This document shows, in pieces, positions 1 to 8,259 of a stretch of DNA of 64,000 nt. The stretch lies in NCBI GenBank assembly GCA_045114775.1, contig JBGULC010000044.1, forward strand, positions 62,001 to 126,000, written 5' to 3'. The notes below the pieces were generated by a model. It worked only from the letters and a program-made list of their open reading frames with translations, was not told the DNA's origin and ran no database searches. Within the stretch, counting starts at the first letter, position 1. Each line of letters begins with the position of its first letter. The DNA comes from UBA3792 sp045114775. GTDB lineage: Bacteria > Bacillota > Clostridia > Christensenellales > CAG-138. Made by a program: the position numbers and the translations under genes.

Positions 1-815
1 TACCATTCGATAGCGCAGTCGTATTCCTGCCGCTGGGTGAAGATGTCTCCGAGGGTGAACGCGCAGCACCATTCCGTTTCCGCCATGGATTCAAGCGCCT
101 TGATCTGCGCTTCGGCTTCGTCTTTCTCTCCTGCTGCCTCGGCGATCAGATAGCGGTACATCGGTACGCGGAAGGTTTCGTCGATCGCGGCGAGCTTTTT
201 GAGCCATTCCCTTGCCTCTTTGAGTCTGCGGTCCGCGATCAGATTGTCAAGGAGCCACATATGCGCGGCGCGGTTATCCGTATTCTCCCGGCAGTAGTCG
301 GCGTACCATTCGATCAGCGCGTGATGATTGCGGGACCCCCAATCGGGGATATAGCTGCCCCATGCCATTGCGAGCTCGCTGAGCGCTTCACGGTCGCCTT
401 TCGTCTGTTCGACTGCAATCTTGCCGTGCTCGACCGCTAAAAGACAGTACTGTTCCGCCTGATGGTGATAGAGTTCGGTCAGAAGCAGCTCCGCTCTGCC
501 TTTGTAAGCCGGGTTCTCCATGAACGCGTTGAGCTGTTTTTCAAGCTGCCGCTCCTCCGCCTCGTCGAACATGCCGCGGTCGTAGATGCGGTTCTCGATG
601 CGTTCCATCTGCTGTTCCGGGTCCATCGCGAACAGCTGATCGATGCTGACGCCGAAATAGATCGCAATCTCCGGCAGAAGCTGCACATCCGGCACGCTGG
701 TGCCGCATTCCCACTTGCTGACAGTCTGCGCGGTGACGTTCAGCGCGTTCGCCAGCGCTTCCTGTGTAAGCCCTCTGTCCATTCGCAGACGGCGGATTTC
801 TTTTCCCATTTCCAT
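1..815 (-). CDS. XRE-family regulator with C-terminal TPR-like helical region (3' end cut by window)
   Basis: The first ~60 residues form a helix-turn-helix of the XRE/Cro type (motif TQEALANALNVTAQTVSKWE), so this is a DNA-binding regulator. The remainder is helical, rich in W, Y and A, and reads like degenerate tetratricopeptide repeats, the architecture of Firmicute regulators whose TPR part senses a ligand or peptide. The start at 815 is supported by an upstream AGGAGG about 5 nt away. The reading frame is still open at base 1, so the C-terminus is missing. The regulated genes are not evident. Calling it a transcriptional regulator rests on the HTH; the sensory role of the tail is inferred. 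Confidence 0.8.
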   Translation of the reverse strand, partial: MEMGKEIRRLRMDRGLTQEALANALNVTAQTVSKWECGTSVPDVQLLPEIAIYFGVSIDQLFAMDPEQQMERIENRIYDRGMFDEAEERQLEKQLNAFMENPAYKGRAELLLTELYHHQAEQYCLLAVEHGKIAVEQTKGDREALSELAMAWGSYIPDWGSRNHHALIEWYADYCRENTDNRAAHMWLLDNLIADRRLKEAREWLKKLAAIDETFRVPMYRYLIAEAAGEKDEAEAQIKALESMAETEWCCAFTLGDIFTQRQEYDCAIEW

Positions 816-917
816 TGTGTTGTCCTCCTGTTTTTGATGGATTCATCATAGCAGGTAAAAAGCGGAACTTCCAGCGACCGTCACGCGAGGCGACTCGCGC
901 GTCGGTTGTATGACGGA

Positions 918-2909
918 TTATTTCGCGTACTTCTCGAACCAGTTCGTGATCTCGGTGAGGCGGCGGATGCGATGCAGTGGCTTTCCGGAGCGGGAAAGCT
1001 CGTGGTTTTCGCCGTGGAACAGGCAAAGACGCGCCGGCACGCCGCGATCGACCAGCGCCGCGTACATCTGCAATCCCTGATCGAGCGGACAGCGATAGTC
1101 CTCGTCCGAATGGATGAACAGCGTCGGCGTCCTGACGTTCTTCGCGTATTTCAAAGGGCTGTGCTCCCAGAGCTTCGCGTGATCTGTATAGAAATCCGCG
1201 TGATTCTGATCGCCGACAAAGTAGTAGCCGATATCGGAAATCCCGTTGAAGCTCAGCCAGTTCGAGATCGAACGCTGCGACGCGCAGCAGCAGAAGCGAT
1301 CCGTATGCCCGATGATCCAGTTCGTCATAAACCCGCCGTAGCTGCCGCCCGTTTCGCAAACGCGCGCGGGATCGATCGCGGGGTAGCGGCGCAGGACCTC
1401 CTCGCAGAAATCCATGAGGTTTCGATAATCCGTTTCGCCGTAGTGTCCCATGATGTCCGCAAACGCGTCTCCCCTGCCGTCCGAGCCCTTTGGGTTGCAG
1501 AAGAATACAAAGTAGCCGAGCCCCGCCCAGACCTGCATCTCGTGATAGAACACGGTTCCGTAGACCGTCTTGGGCCCACCGTGGATATCGAACACCGCGG
1601 GATATTTCTTTTCGGGATCGTAATCCTTCGGCTTCAGCACCCAGCCGTCGATCTTTAAGCCTTCGCTCATCACGGACACCGGCTCGCATTTTGCAACGTA
1701 GGTATCGTCGAAAGCGCCGTCGTTGAAGTGCGAAAGCTTTGTAAGCGCGCCGGTTTTCAGGTTCTTTGCGTAAAGCTCCTGTAAGGAACCCTCGTACAGC
1801 GAAATGAACAGCGCGTTTTCGTTTTCCGGATGGATCGCCACGGTGTCGATAGAGCCGATCTCCGTCGCGATCGGAACATTGTTCCCCATTAGGTCCAAAG
1901 CGTACAAATGCGAGCTCTCAAAGCGCGTGGTGATGTAATATAGCCGGTCGTTTAGGCCGATCATACTCTCCCCGCCGCCGTAGCGAACGTCGGATCCCAC
2001 CGAGTTCCAAAGGCTCTCGGTGTTCTCGAACAGCATGGTCAATTCACCGGTCTCGCGATCGACGGTGTAGAAGTCGACGTTTTCGTTCAGACCGATGTCC
2101 TTGCCCTCCGTTGCTGTCAGGATCAGCGTTTCGCCGACCGCTTTGATGCGCTCGGTATAGAGCCCCGTATATGCCTTGAGCAACCGGACGCCGCCCGTAT
2201 TCCCATCCATCACATAAAGCTTCGGATGTGTAAGATCGCGCCGCGCGGTGAAGCTGTCGCCGAGAAAATAGACGAGATCGCCGATCGTTTCGATCGAATC
2301 GACCGAGAAAAACGGCTCGGTTACGCGCCGGATCTCCTTTGCGTCCGCCGACACAAGGAACAGCGCCGTGCGGGTCTTGTTGACGATCCCCTCCCCGTTC
2401 ATCCAGTACGGCAGCTCGTCGAAGACCTCGTAATCCGCGTTGTCCGCGTACTCCTTTTCGACCTTTTCACGGTCCTCTTTGCACATGGAATAATAGTCGG
2501 GATGGTTCGCGTCGATGTCGCCGAGCACGGCATAAGCGCCGTTCGTCAGTTTTTTGATCCAGCTTGCCGCAAACGGCAGCGTAAACGCGTGCAGCGCTTC
2601 GCCGCCGGAAAGGTTCAAGCGGTAAAAGCTTGTGAACTGCTCCTTCTTTTCCGCGCGTTTCTTCTCGGCGTCGGTGCGGACCGCGGGAAACAGGATCGTA
2701 TCTGCGTCCTCCCAGAAGTAGCGCGTCTCTTTGCCGAGATCGGTCATCTGCCGGATGGCGCCGTCATAGAGCCACAGACGGCTGTCATAGCGGTTCTCCT
2801 CCTCATTGCAGTTCGACACGACGAACGCCGCGCGCTTGCCGTCGGGCGCATATTTGACGTTCGACAGATACTTGTAGTTCAGAAAGTCACGGATCTCTAC
2901 GGATTTCAT
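918..2909 (-). CDS. S9 family (prolyl oligopeptidase / acylaminoacyl-peptidase-like) serine peptidase
   Basis: About 663 residues. The N-terminal ~400 residues have the repeated beta pattern expected of the S9 propeller. The C-terminal part is an alpha/beta-hydrolase with nucleophile motif GGSYGGFMTN, a plausible acid in SDEDYRCPLDQ and a histidine in HGENHEL, so the Ser-Asp-His triad looks intact. Family members cleave short peptides in the cytoplasm. I chose the internal ATG at 2909 over one ten codons upstream because AAGGGAG sits about 7 nt before it. It appears monocistronic, with its own promoter. Exact substrate preference cannot be read from sequence. Confidence 0.9.
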   Translation of the reverse strand: MKSVEIRDFLNYKYLSNVKYAPDGKRAAFVVSNCNEEENRYDSRLWLYDGAIRQMTDLGKETRYFWEDADTILFPAVRTDAEKKRAEKKEQFTSFYRLNLSGGEALHAFTLPFAASWIKKLTNGAYAVLGDIDANHPDYYSMCKEDREKVEKEYADNADYEVFDELPYWMNGEGIVNKTRTALFLVSADAKEIRRVTEPFFSVDSIETIGDLVYFLGDSFTARRDLTHPKLYVMDGNTGGVRLLKAYTGLYTERIKAVGETLILTATEGKDIGLNENVDFYTVDRETGELTMLFENTESLWNSVGSDVRYGGGESMIGLNDRLYYITTRFESSHLYALDLMGNNVPIATEIGSIDTVAIHPENENALFISLYEGSLQELYAKNLKTGALTKLSHFNDGAFDDTYVAKCEPVSVMSEGLKIDGWVLKPKDYDPEKKYPAVFDIHGGPKTVYGTVFYHEMQVWAGLGYFVFFCNPKGSDGRGDAFADIMGHYGETDYRNLMDFCEEVLRRYPAIDPARVCETGGSYGGFMTNWIIGHTDRFCCCASQRSISNWLSFNGISDIGYYFVGDQNHADFYTDHAKLWEHSPLKYAKNVRTPTLFIHSDEDYRCPLDQGLQMYAALVDRGVPARLCLFHGENHELSRSGKPLHRIRRLTEITNWFEKYAK

Positions 2910-2937
2910 ACGGCTTCTCCCTTCGTTCTTTGCTTCC

Positions 2938-2966
2938 ATTTTAGCGGTTTGTCAGCCGATTTGCAA
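2938..2966 (-). promoter_or_regulatory. SigA-type promoter for the S9 peptidase
   Basis: On the minus strand, TTGCAA (2961-2966) is separated by 17 bp from TAAAAT (2938-2943), about 30 bp ahead of the preferred start codon. Confidence 0.5.
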
Positions 2967-2995
2967 GTAAAAAGAGCAGCGCTCCCGCTGCTCTC
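2966..2995 (-). terminator. Rho-independent terminator after the DUF2877 gene
   Basis: Minus strand: stem GAGCAGCG / CGCTGCTC with a 4-nt loop followed by TTTTTAC. It lies just past the stop codon of the DUF2877 gene. Confidence 0.75.
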
Positions 2996-3008
2996 AATCA
3001 TTTGCCGT

Positions 3009-3908
3009 TCAATCGATCGGTCCTCCTTTATACAGGGCCGAAAGCGCAAGATAAACGCCGACCAGAAGATCCGCGCCGCCGCCCGACGGCATGGTCGCGA
3101 TCCGGTTTGCCGCGGCGATCAGCGTGGAATACGGCGCGTCGGAAAACACATTCCGCAGAAGCTGGAAAAGATCCTCGGGAACGAGCCCCTCTCCGCATTG
3201 CAGCAGGAATGCCGCGGACAGTTCGGTCGTATGCTGCGCGGCTGCGCTTGCAAGCTCGCGCGTCATTTCGAGAACGCGTTGAAAACTTCTGCCGAACGCG
3301 GCGGACAGCGCTGCATAGCCCGCCATATAGCCGCACAAAAGGCGATCGGACGACGGGATCAGACCGACGCCGAGCCCAGCAAGCAGAGATCCGGCTTCGA
3401 TGCATTCCGCATGATCCTGATCGCGGAACGCCGTATTGAGACGCGGCAGCAGCGGCTCGACCTGCTCCGAATATCCGTTCGGACGAAGGTCTGTGATGAT
3501 CGGGCTCAGATCGTCCTCCTTCGCGTTCGTTTCGACCGCGTGCAGGATGTGGCGCAGCCGGATATCGTAATCGACAGGCAGAAAGACCGCTTTGATGGAT
3601 TCCATCGAAAGATCGTAGTCGGTGCTCTGCGAGAGATCTGCGGAGAACTCGCTCCCGGGAATTTCGATGCGCTCGTCCCCCATCAGCACCTGCTGTCCCT
3701 CCTCGATGCCGAACCCGGTGAGCTCCTTTGTGGACGTGACAATCGCCGAAAAAGGATTCAGACAGTGCGCGTTCGTAAGGATCGTGATCATGCCGATCGA
3801 GGTATTGCAATAGACCGCGTCGGGATAGACGGCGTGAACCGTTCCGGCGTAGTTGCCAAGGCGGAGATACGCGTGCAGGCGTCTGCAGATTTTTCTTGCT
3901 GTTTCCAT
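3009..3908 (-). CDS. DUF2877 family protein (AllH/YlbF-like)
   Basis: 299 residues. Motif LAGLGVGLIPSSDRLLCGYM near residues 170-190 and a Gly-Ser-rich SGGGADLLVG near the C-terminus match the DUF2877 pattern. The E. coli homologue YlbF/AllH is a subunit of oxamate carbamoyltransferase, acting with an FdrA-like protein and YlbE/AllG. Here no fdrA, ylbE or carbamate kinase gene is nearby, so the function in this organism is open. No strong Shine-Dalgarno precedes the ATG. It has its own promoter and terminator and is probably monocistronic. Confidence 0.7.
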   Translation of the reverse strand: METARKICRRLHAYLRLGNYAGTVHAVYPDAVYCNTSIGMITILTNAHCLNPFSAIVTSTKELTGFGIEEGQQVLMGDERIEIPGSEFSADLSQSTDYDLSMESIKAVFLPVDYDIRLRHILHAVETNAKEDDLSPIITDLRPNGYSEQVEPLLPRLNTAFRDQDHAECIEAGSLLAGLGVGLIPSSDRLLCGYMAGYAALSAAFGRSFQRVLEMTRELASAAAQHTTELSAAFLLQCGEGLVPEDLFQLLRNVFSDAPYSTLIAAANRIATMPSGGGADLLVGVYLALSALYKGGPID

Positions 3909-3969
3909 GGTCGAAAATACCCGGACCGTACCGCGGTATGCCGCGTATATACATGCTCCGATTATCTGT

Positions 3970-3998
3970 ATTTTAGCCTGTTTCCGGCTTTTTGTAAA
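3970..3998 (-). promoter_or_regulatory. SigA-type promoter for the DUF2877 gene
   Basis: Minus strand TTTACA (3993-3998), 17-bp spacer, TAAAAT (3970-3975), about 60 bp before the start codon. Confidence 0.45.
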
Positions 3999-4074
3999 GC
4001 GTCTGCGGGGTCCGGAACGTCACATCATTATGAATAGACTGTAAATTTATTCAAATATCGTGTGCGATCAAAAC

Positions 4075-4105
4075 AAAAAAGGGAAGCGCATAAGCCTCCC
4101 CTTTG
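4075..4105 (-). terminator. Terminator of the pepP-efp-zinc ribbon operon
   Basis: Minus strand: a GC-containing stem (AAAGGGGAGGC with GCTTCCCTTT) followed by TTTTTTG, 16 bp after the stop codon at 4121. Confidence 0.7.
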
Positions 4106-4120
4106 GTTTCCCGGTCCGAA

Positions 4121-4525
4121 TTATTCTTCGGGATCCTTTTCCGGAATGTGCAGCTCGATCGGCTCGTTGCAGTTCGGGCAGATCAGCCCGTCCGGAGAAT
4201 CGAGCATGTCCTGATCGAAGTAGATGGTTTCGCCGCAGCTCGGGCAGACGATCTCGAAGAAATCGTCCTCGTCAAAGTCGTCCTCTTCCTCTTCCTCGTC
4301 CTCGTCGCCGTACAGGAAATCATCGTATTCGTCGAGGCTCTCAAAGATCTCGTCGACGCTTTCGTCGAGATCGGCAAGCGTATCCTCATGATCCGACATC
4401 TCCTCCGCGATCAGGTCGAGCGTGTCGACGATCGCCGTGAAGATCTTCGCGTACTTGTCCTCATGGATGTTGAGGCCTTCCATCAGACCGTCCAGATATG
4501 CGACCTTTTCAGAAATCTTGCTCAT
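4121..4525 (-). CDS. Small acidic protein with C-terminal zinc ribbon (CD1247-type)
   Basis: 134 residues. The N-terminal ~55 residues are predicted helical (MSKISEKVAYLDGLMEGL) and resemble a domain found in Clostridia proteins annotated as CD1247 N-terminal domain. A run of Glu/Asp (about residues 75-95) follows, then two CPxC knuckles (CPSCGE and CPNCNE) 20-odd residues apart that should bind one zinc. No enzymatic motif is present. It is the last gene of an operon with efp and an M24 peptidase (34-bp gap), which hints at a housekeeping role linked to translation, but that is inference. Confidence 0.7.
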   Translation of the reverse strand: MSKISEKVAYLDGLMEGLNIHEDKYAKIFTAIVDTLDLIAEEMSDHEDTLADLDESVDEIFESLDEYDDFLYGDEDEEEEEDDFDEDDFFEIVCPSCGETIYFDQDMLDSPDGLICPNCNEPIELHIPEKDPEE

Positions 4526-4559
4526 GCTGCACCTCCGTTTTATTGATGTTCAGTTTGCG

Positions 4560-5117
4560 TTAAACGCGGGACATATATTCGCCGGTCCTGGTGTCGATGC
4601 GGATCATATCGCCCTCGTTGATGAACAGCGGGACTGCAATGTGATAGCCGGTCTCGACGACTGCGGGCTTGGTTGTGCCGGTCGCGGTGTCGCCCTTGAA
4701 GCCCGGCTCGGTCTCGGTGACCTTAAGCTCGACAAAGTTCGGCGCCTCGACGGAGAACGCGCTGCCCTTATAGAAGCGCATCTTGACCTGATCGTTCTCC
4801 TTGATAAAGTCGATCGCGTCTTCGACCTGCTCAAAGTTCAGCGGGATCTGCTCGTAGGTCTCGACGTCCATGAAGTAGTAGAGCTCGCCGTCGGAATACA
4901 GGTATTCCATGTCCTTGGTCTCGATGTGTGCCAGCGGGTACTTGTCCGTCGGGCTGAAGGTACGCTCCAGCACTGCGCCGGTCATTACGTTCTTGAGCTT
5001 CGTGCGCACAAACGCTGCGCCCTTGCCCGGTTTTACGTGCTGGAAGTCGGAGATCGACCAGACAACGCCGTCAATCTCTACTGTCACGCCCTTGCGGAAA
5101 TCGCCTGCCATAATCAT
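4560..5117 (-). CDS. efp: Translation elongation factor P
   Basis: 185 residues, the normal length. EF-P binds the ribosome between P and E sites and relieves stalling at polyproline. Domain I carries the loop KPGKGAAF with Lys32 at the tip position that is modified in many bacteria. The C-terminal OB-like domain ends with DTRTGEYMSRV, a family hallmark. No EpmA/EpmB or YmfI-type modification gene is in the window. The first ATG is chosen because AGGAGG lies 8 nt upstream; a second ATG two codons later is possible. It is the middle gene of a three-gene operon. Confidence 0.97.
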   Translation of the reverse strand: MIMAGDFRKGVTVEIDGVVWSISDFQHVKPGKGAAFVRTKLKNVMTGAVLERTFSPTDKYPLAHIETKDMEYLYSDGELYYFMDVETYEQIPLNFEQVEDAIDFIKENDQVKMRFYKGSAFSVEAPNFVELKVTETEPGFKGDTATGTTKPAVVETGYHIAVPLFINEGDMIRIDTRTGEYMSRV

Positions 5118-5150
5118 AAGTATGTCCTCCTGATTTGATTCCTTGTTCTG

Positions 5151-6218
5151 TTAAATATGCTGCAGCTCTTTGGTTGCATGCGCAAAGTTCAGCTTGCCGT
5201 CCTTGGTGACCACGCAGCAGTCCTCGATGCGGACGCCGAACTTGTCTTCGATGTAGATGCCGGGCTCGACCGTGATCGTCATGCCCTCTTCAAAGACCGT
5301 GTCGCCGGTGACCGACGCGCGCGGCTCCTCGTGGATGAGAAGGCCGAAGCCGTGACCGAGCGAATGACCGAAGCAGTCGCCGTAGCCCTTTTCTTTGATA
5401 TAGTCACGCGCGATTGCGTCGAGCTCCTTGCCGGTGATGCCCGGTTTCAGCGCGTCGAGCGCACGGGTCTGCGCTTCCAGAACGATGTTGTAGATCTCTT
5501 CCGCGAACGGATCGACCTTACCCACCGCAAAGGTGCGCGTCATGTCGGAATGGTAGCCGTTATAGAGGCATCCGAAGTCGACGACAACCAGATCGCCCTC
5601 AGTAAGCTGCCGTTCGCCGGGGACCGCGTGGCACATCGCGCCATTCGGACCGGAACCGACGATGGTTTCAAACGACGGGCCTTCGCTGCCGAGCTTTGCG
5701 CAGATGTATTCGAGCTCTGCCGCGACGCGGCGTTCGGTCATGCCGGGTTTGACGACCTTCAGAAGCTCCGCGAACGCTTCGTCCGCCATTGCCTGTGCCT
5801 TTTGGAGATTCTCGATCTCGTCGGCGGTCTTTTTGATGCGAAGCTGCGAAAGCTCCATTGCAAACGGAACCAGCTCGGCGCCGAATTTCTCGAACACCTG
5901 ATACTGCGCGAAGCTTACAATGTCTTCTTCAAAGCCGATGCGCCTGACGTTTTCCGTGTCGATGATCTCTTTCAGTTTGTCGCGGTGCGCCTGCCCGGAA
6001 ACCTCGATGATCTCGCAGCAGTCGCCGGCCTGTGCCTTCGCCTGAATGGTGTAGCGGAAGTCGGTCAGAAGCGCTGCGCGGTTCTTCGTGATCAGGACGC
6101 TGGATTCATCGCTGGTGAATCCGGAAAAATAGCGGATCGCGGTGACCGATTTCAGAAGAACGGCGTCGATTTCGGCGCGTTCCATCTCAGCGCGAAGCCG
6201 CATGATACGATCGTTCAT
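5151..6218 (-). CDS. M24 family Xaa-Pro aminopeptidase
   Basis: 355 residues. It is a cytoplasmic metallopeptidase that removes an N-terminal residue preceding proline. The creatinase-like N-domain is followed by the pita-bread fold with metal ligands in DFGCLYNGYHSDMTRTF, GHSLGHGFGLLIHE, TVEPGIYIE and GVRIED, all intact. Start at 6218 (MNDRIMR) has GGAGG 6 nt upstream, better than the ATG four codons earlier. It heads the operon with efp, a pairing seen widely in Firmicutes and fitting the shared theme of proline-containing proteins. Confidence 0.93.
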   Translation of the reverse strand: MNDRIMRLRAEMERAEIDAVLLKSVTAIRYFSGFTSDESSVLITKNRAALLTDFRYTIQAKAQAGDCCEIIEVSGQAHRDKLKEIIDTENVRRIGFEEDIVSFAQYQVFEKFGAELVPFAMELSQLRIKKTADEIENLQKAQAMADEAFAELLKVVKPGMTERRVAAELEYICAKLGSEGPSFETIVGSGPNGAMCHAVPGERQLTEGDLVVVDFGCLYNGYHSDMTRTFAVGKVDPFAEEIYNIVLEAQTRALDALKPGITGKELDAIARDYIKEKGYGDCFGHSLGHGFGLLIHEEPRASVTGDTVFEEGMTITVEPGIYIEDKFGVRIEDCCVVTKDGKLNFAHATKELQHI

Positions 6219-6249
6219 ACTATCCTCCATAAAACTCTATAACATTGGT

Positions 6250-6278
6250 ATTATATCCGATTCCGTGCGCATTTGCAA
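6250..6278 (-). promoter_or_regulatory. SigA-type promoter of the M24 peptidase-efp operon
   Basis: Minus strand TTGCAA (6273-6278), 17-bp spacer, TATAAT (6250-6255), about 32 bp before the start codon. Confidence 0.65.
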
Positions 6279-6458
6279 GTACCGGACGAAAAAAACTGTT
6301 TCTCATTCTGAAAACGAAACGAAAGCCCGGCGGAAGAGCGCACTTGCTCACCGCCTTGCGGAGTTGATATGTTTTCTTCAAGCAAAAAAACCTTCCGAGA
6401 AGAAACTGTTTCCCGGAATGTTCAAATCCGGTTCATTCCGAAAAACCGGAATTTGCCA

Positions 6459-7223
6459 CTATAGATTAACCACATATTCGGCGAGCGCAAGTGCTATGTC
6501 AAAATGTCCCGGATCATGCTGCGTGTGTTCGATTTGCCCTTTCTTTTTTCTGTCAGTCCATTCTGGTGCATCCAGCAGATCTCCGCTTGTAAAGAACATG
6601 TACACTTCCAGCCCGCGGAAATCACAGACTGCCTGAACAGCAGAACCTTCCATTTCAACCGAAATGCAGCCGTCCGCCTTGTGCTTTTCAAAGTTATTGA
6701 CAGTTTCCCTATAGAAAGCGTCTGTAGTCCAGGTTTTGCCCAAAACATACGGGATTCGGTTTTCTTCCATGAAAGCTTTTACGATATCATGGTTTTTGAT
6801 CCGGATATAGTCAGAGGCAGGCGCATAATGATAGGAGGTTCCTTCATCTCTGTAGGCTTCTGTCGGAATCATGATCTTGCCTCTGGCAATTTCCTTCTCA
6901 AGGCATCCTGCTCCGCCATAATGGACGATCTTTTTCGTATCCAGGACAGTTGACAATTCTTCAATCGGGCCGATACAAGCAGGCGCTCCTACCCAGGTTC
7001 TGAAAAACCCGATTCTCTTCCCGTGGTGCCTGAGCAGATATACCGAAGTTGCTCCGCACGCCATCGCGTATTCTCCGACTTTCTCGCAGTCATAGTGAGC
7101 GATCACATACTTTTCAACTTCCTCTGAAAATGTGTAAATGACCGCATCAACCTGAACGGCGTTATCGTTTTTCTTTATATTGATCTTGGCAGGGGATTTA
7201 TCATCAAAAGAATCTGTAATCAT
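6459..7223 (-). CDS. Nucleoside phosphorylase (PNP/UDP family)
   Basis: 254 residues. It should cleave a nucleoside with phosphate to base plus (deoxy)ribose-1-phosphate. Family signatures are visible: GGAG at the phosphate site, DEGTSYHY, TWTTDAFYRET and the nucleoside-binding VEMEGSA, then SGDLLD. The arrangement most resembles the uridine phosphorylase-like branch, but base specificity is not certain. AGAAAGGA precedes the ATG. The gene and its flanks are visibly more AT-rich than neighbours, suggesting acquisition by transfer. About 220 bp upstream of the M24 gene and 200 bp on the other side hold no further gene. Confidence 0.85.
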   Translation of the reverse strand: MITDSFDDKSPAKINIKKNDNAVQVDAVIYTFSEEVEKYVIAHYDCEKVGEYAMACGATSVYLLRHHGKRIGFFRTWVGAPACIGPIEELSTVLDTKKIVHYGGAGCLEKEIARGKIMIPTEAYRDEGTSYHYAPASDYIRIKNHDIVKAFMEENRIPYVLGKTWTTDAFYRETVNNFEKHKADGCISVEMEGSAVQAVCDFRGLEVYMFFTSGDLLDAPEWTDRKKKGQIEHTQHDPGHFDIALALAEYVVNL

Positions 7224-7350
7224 CGGCTTTTCCTTTCTCCGTTATCTGCAGTATTTCAGGAAATTGTCATTTGCCATATACTGCTATACCATCTCGCCAA
7301 ATTTCGATTTATATCAATAATTCTATCATAAATGCAGGCACAACGCAACG

Positions 7351-7386
7351 AAAAAACACAGCCGATTGATAACCGGCTGTGTTTTT
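7351..7386. terminator. Bidirectional terminator (end of tilS-hpt-ftsH-PHP operon)
   Basis: Near-perfect stem ACACAGCCG / CGGCTGTGT flanked by AAAAAA on the left and TTTTTAAA on the right, so it can act on both strands. It closes the minus-strand operon ending at 7428. Confidence 0.8.
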
Positions 7387-7427
7387 AAATCTTCTTTGAC
7401 AGAACGCTTATGACGCCGGGCTTTCGG

Positions 7428-8258
7428 TCAGGTATTCATTCGTTTCGTCAGCGTTTCAAACGTTTGTTCCAGCACGGGAACGGGACGCCAGGCGCAGCCG
7501 ATCGGCACGCCGGGGCGGTTGTCGCCGTGGAAGTCGCTGCCGCAGGTCACGAGCATGTGATACTGCCGCGCAAGCGAAACATACATCTCGGTCTGTCGCG
7601 CCGTGGACGTCGGATAGTAGGCTTCGAGCCCCATCAGACCGAGATCGTACAGCTCGCGGATCAGCCCGTGCGGATTGTCGCGGATGTGGCACGGATGCGC
7701 AAGGATCGGAAGCCCGTCCGCGATATGGATGATGTCGATCACCTGCTGCGGCGTGAACCGCGGTTCGGTATAGTATCCGGGCGTTCCGGGACGAAGATAC
7801 CGCGCAAACGCATCGCGCACGTCGTTTGCGTAACCCAGTTTGATGAGCGCGTGCGCGATGTGCAGCTTGGTCGTCATGGATTCCGGTCGGTTCACGGTCG
7901 CCTGCACGTCGTAGCCCGCTTCCTTTAGCTGTCGATAGATGATCTTGTTTCTGCGCTCGCGCCGTTCCCGCGCGATCTCCAGCGCGCGCAAAAGCGTCGG
8001 ATTGTTCGGATCGACGTCGAGCCCGATGATATGCAGCTCGTGCCGCCATTCATTGTCCATCTCGACCGCCGGAAGCACCGGCACGCCGCATTCCTTTCCC
8101 GCTTCGACCGCTTCCTTTACGCCCATCATGCTGTCATGATCGGTCAGCGCAAGCAGCTTGATCTTGCCGCGCGCAGCGGTGTGCACGATCTCCGAGGGCG
8201 TGACCGTGCCGTCGGAGATGATGCTGTGCGTATGCAGATCGAAGCGGTTTTCTTCCAT
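7428..8258 (-). CDS. PHP-domain metal-dependent phosphoesterase
   Basis: 276 residues. The first motif DLHTHSIISDGT and later ALTDHDSM, ILAHPCHI and TCGSDFHG are the four metal-binding motifs of the PHP fold. Stand-alone members such as YciV/RNase AM hydrolyse 3',5'-nucleoside bisphosphates or trim 5' RNA ends; this protein has their size and lacks polymerase or HisK features. Its ATG lies one base beyond the ftsH stop codon, and the ribosome-binding AAGGAA is inside the end of ftsH, so it should be translationally coupled. Confidence 0.8.
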   Translation of the reverse strand: MEENRFDLHTHSIISDGTVTPSEIVHTAARGKIKLLALTDHDSMMGVKEAVEAGKECGVPVLPAVEMDNEWRHELHIIGLDVDPNNPTLLRALEIARERRERRNKIIYRQLKEAGYDVQATVNRPESMTTKLHIAHALIKLGYANDVRDAFARYLRPGTPGYYTEPRFTPQQVIDIIHIADGLPILAHPCHIRDNPHGLIRELYDLGLMGLEAYYPTSTARQTEMYVSLARQYHMLVTCGSDFHGDNRPGVPIGCAWRPVPVLEQTFETLTKRMNT

Positions 8259-8259
8259 G

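Noticed and set aside
2226..4037. 603-codon plus-strand open frame
   Set aside because: Antisense to the S9 peptidase and DUF2877 genes, both strongly supported; composition is typical of shadow frames.
4121..4525. Acidic zinc-ribbon protein as RNA polymerase delta subunit
   Set aside because: It lacks the HARE-HTH domain and has zinc knuckles after the acidic run.
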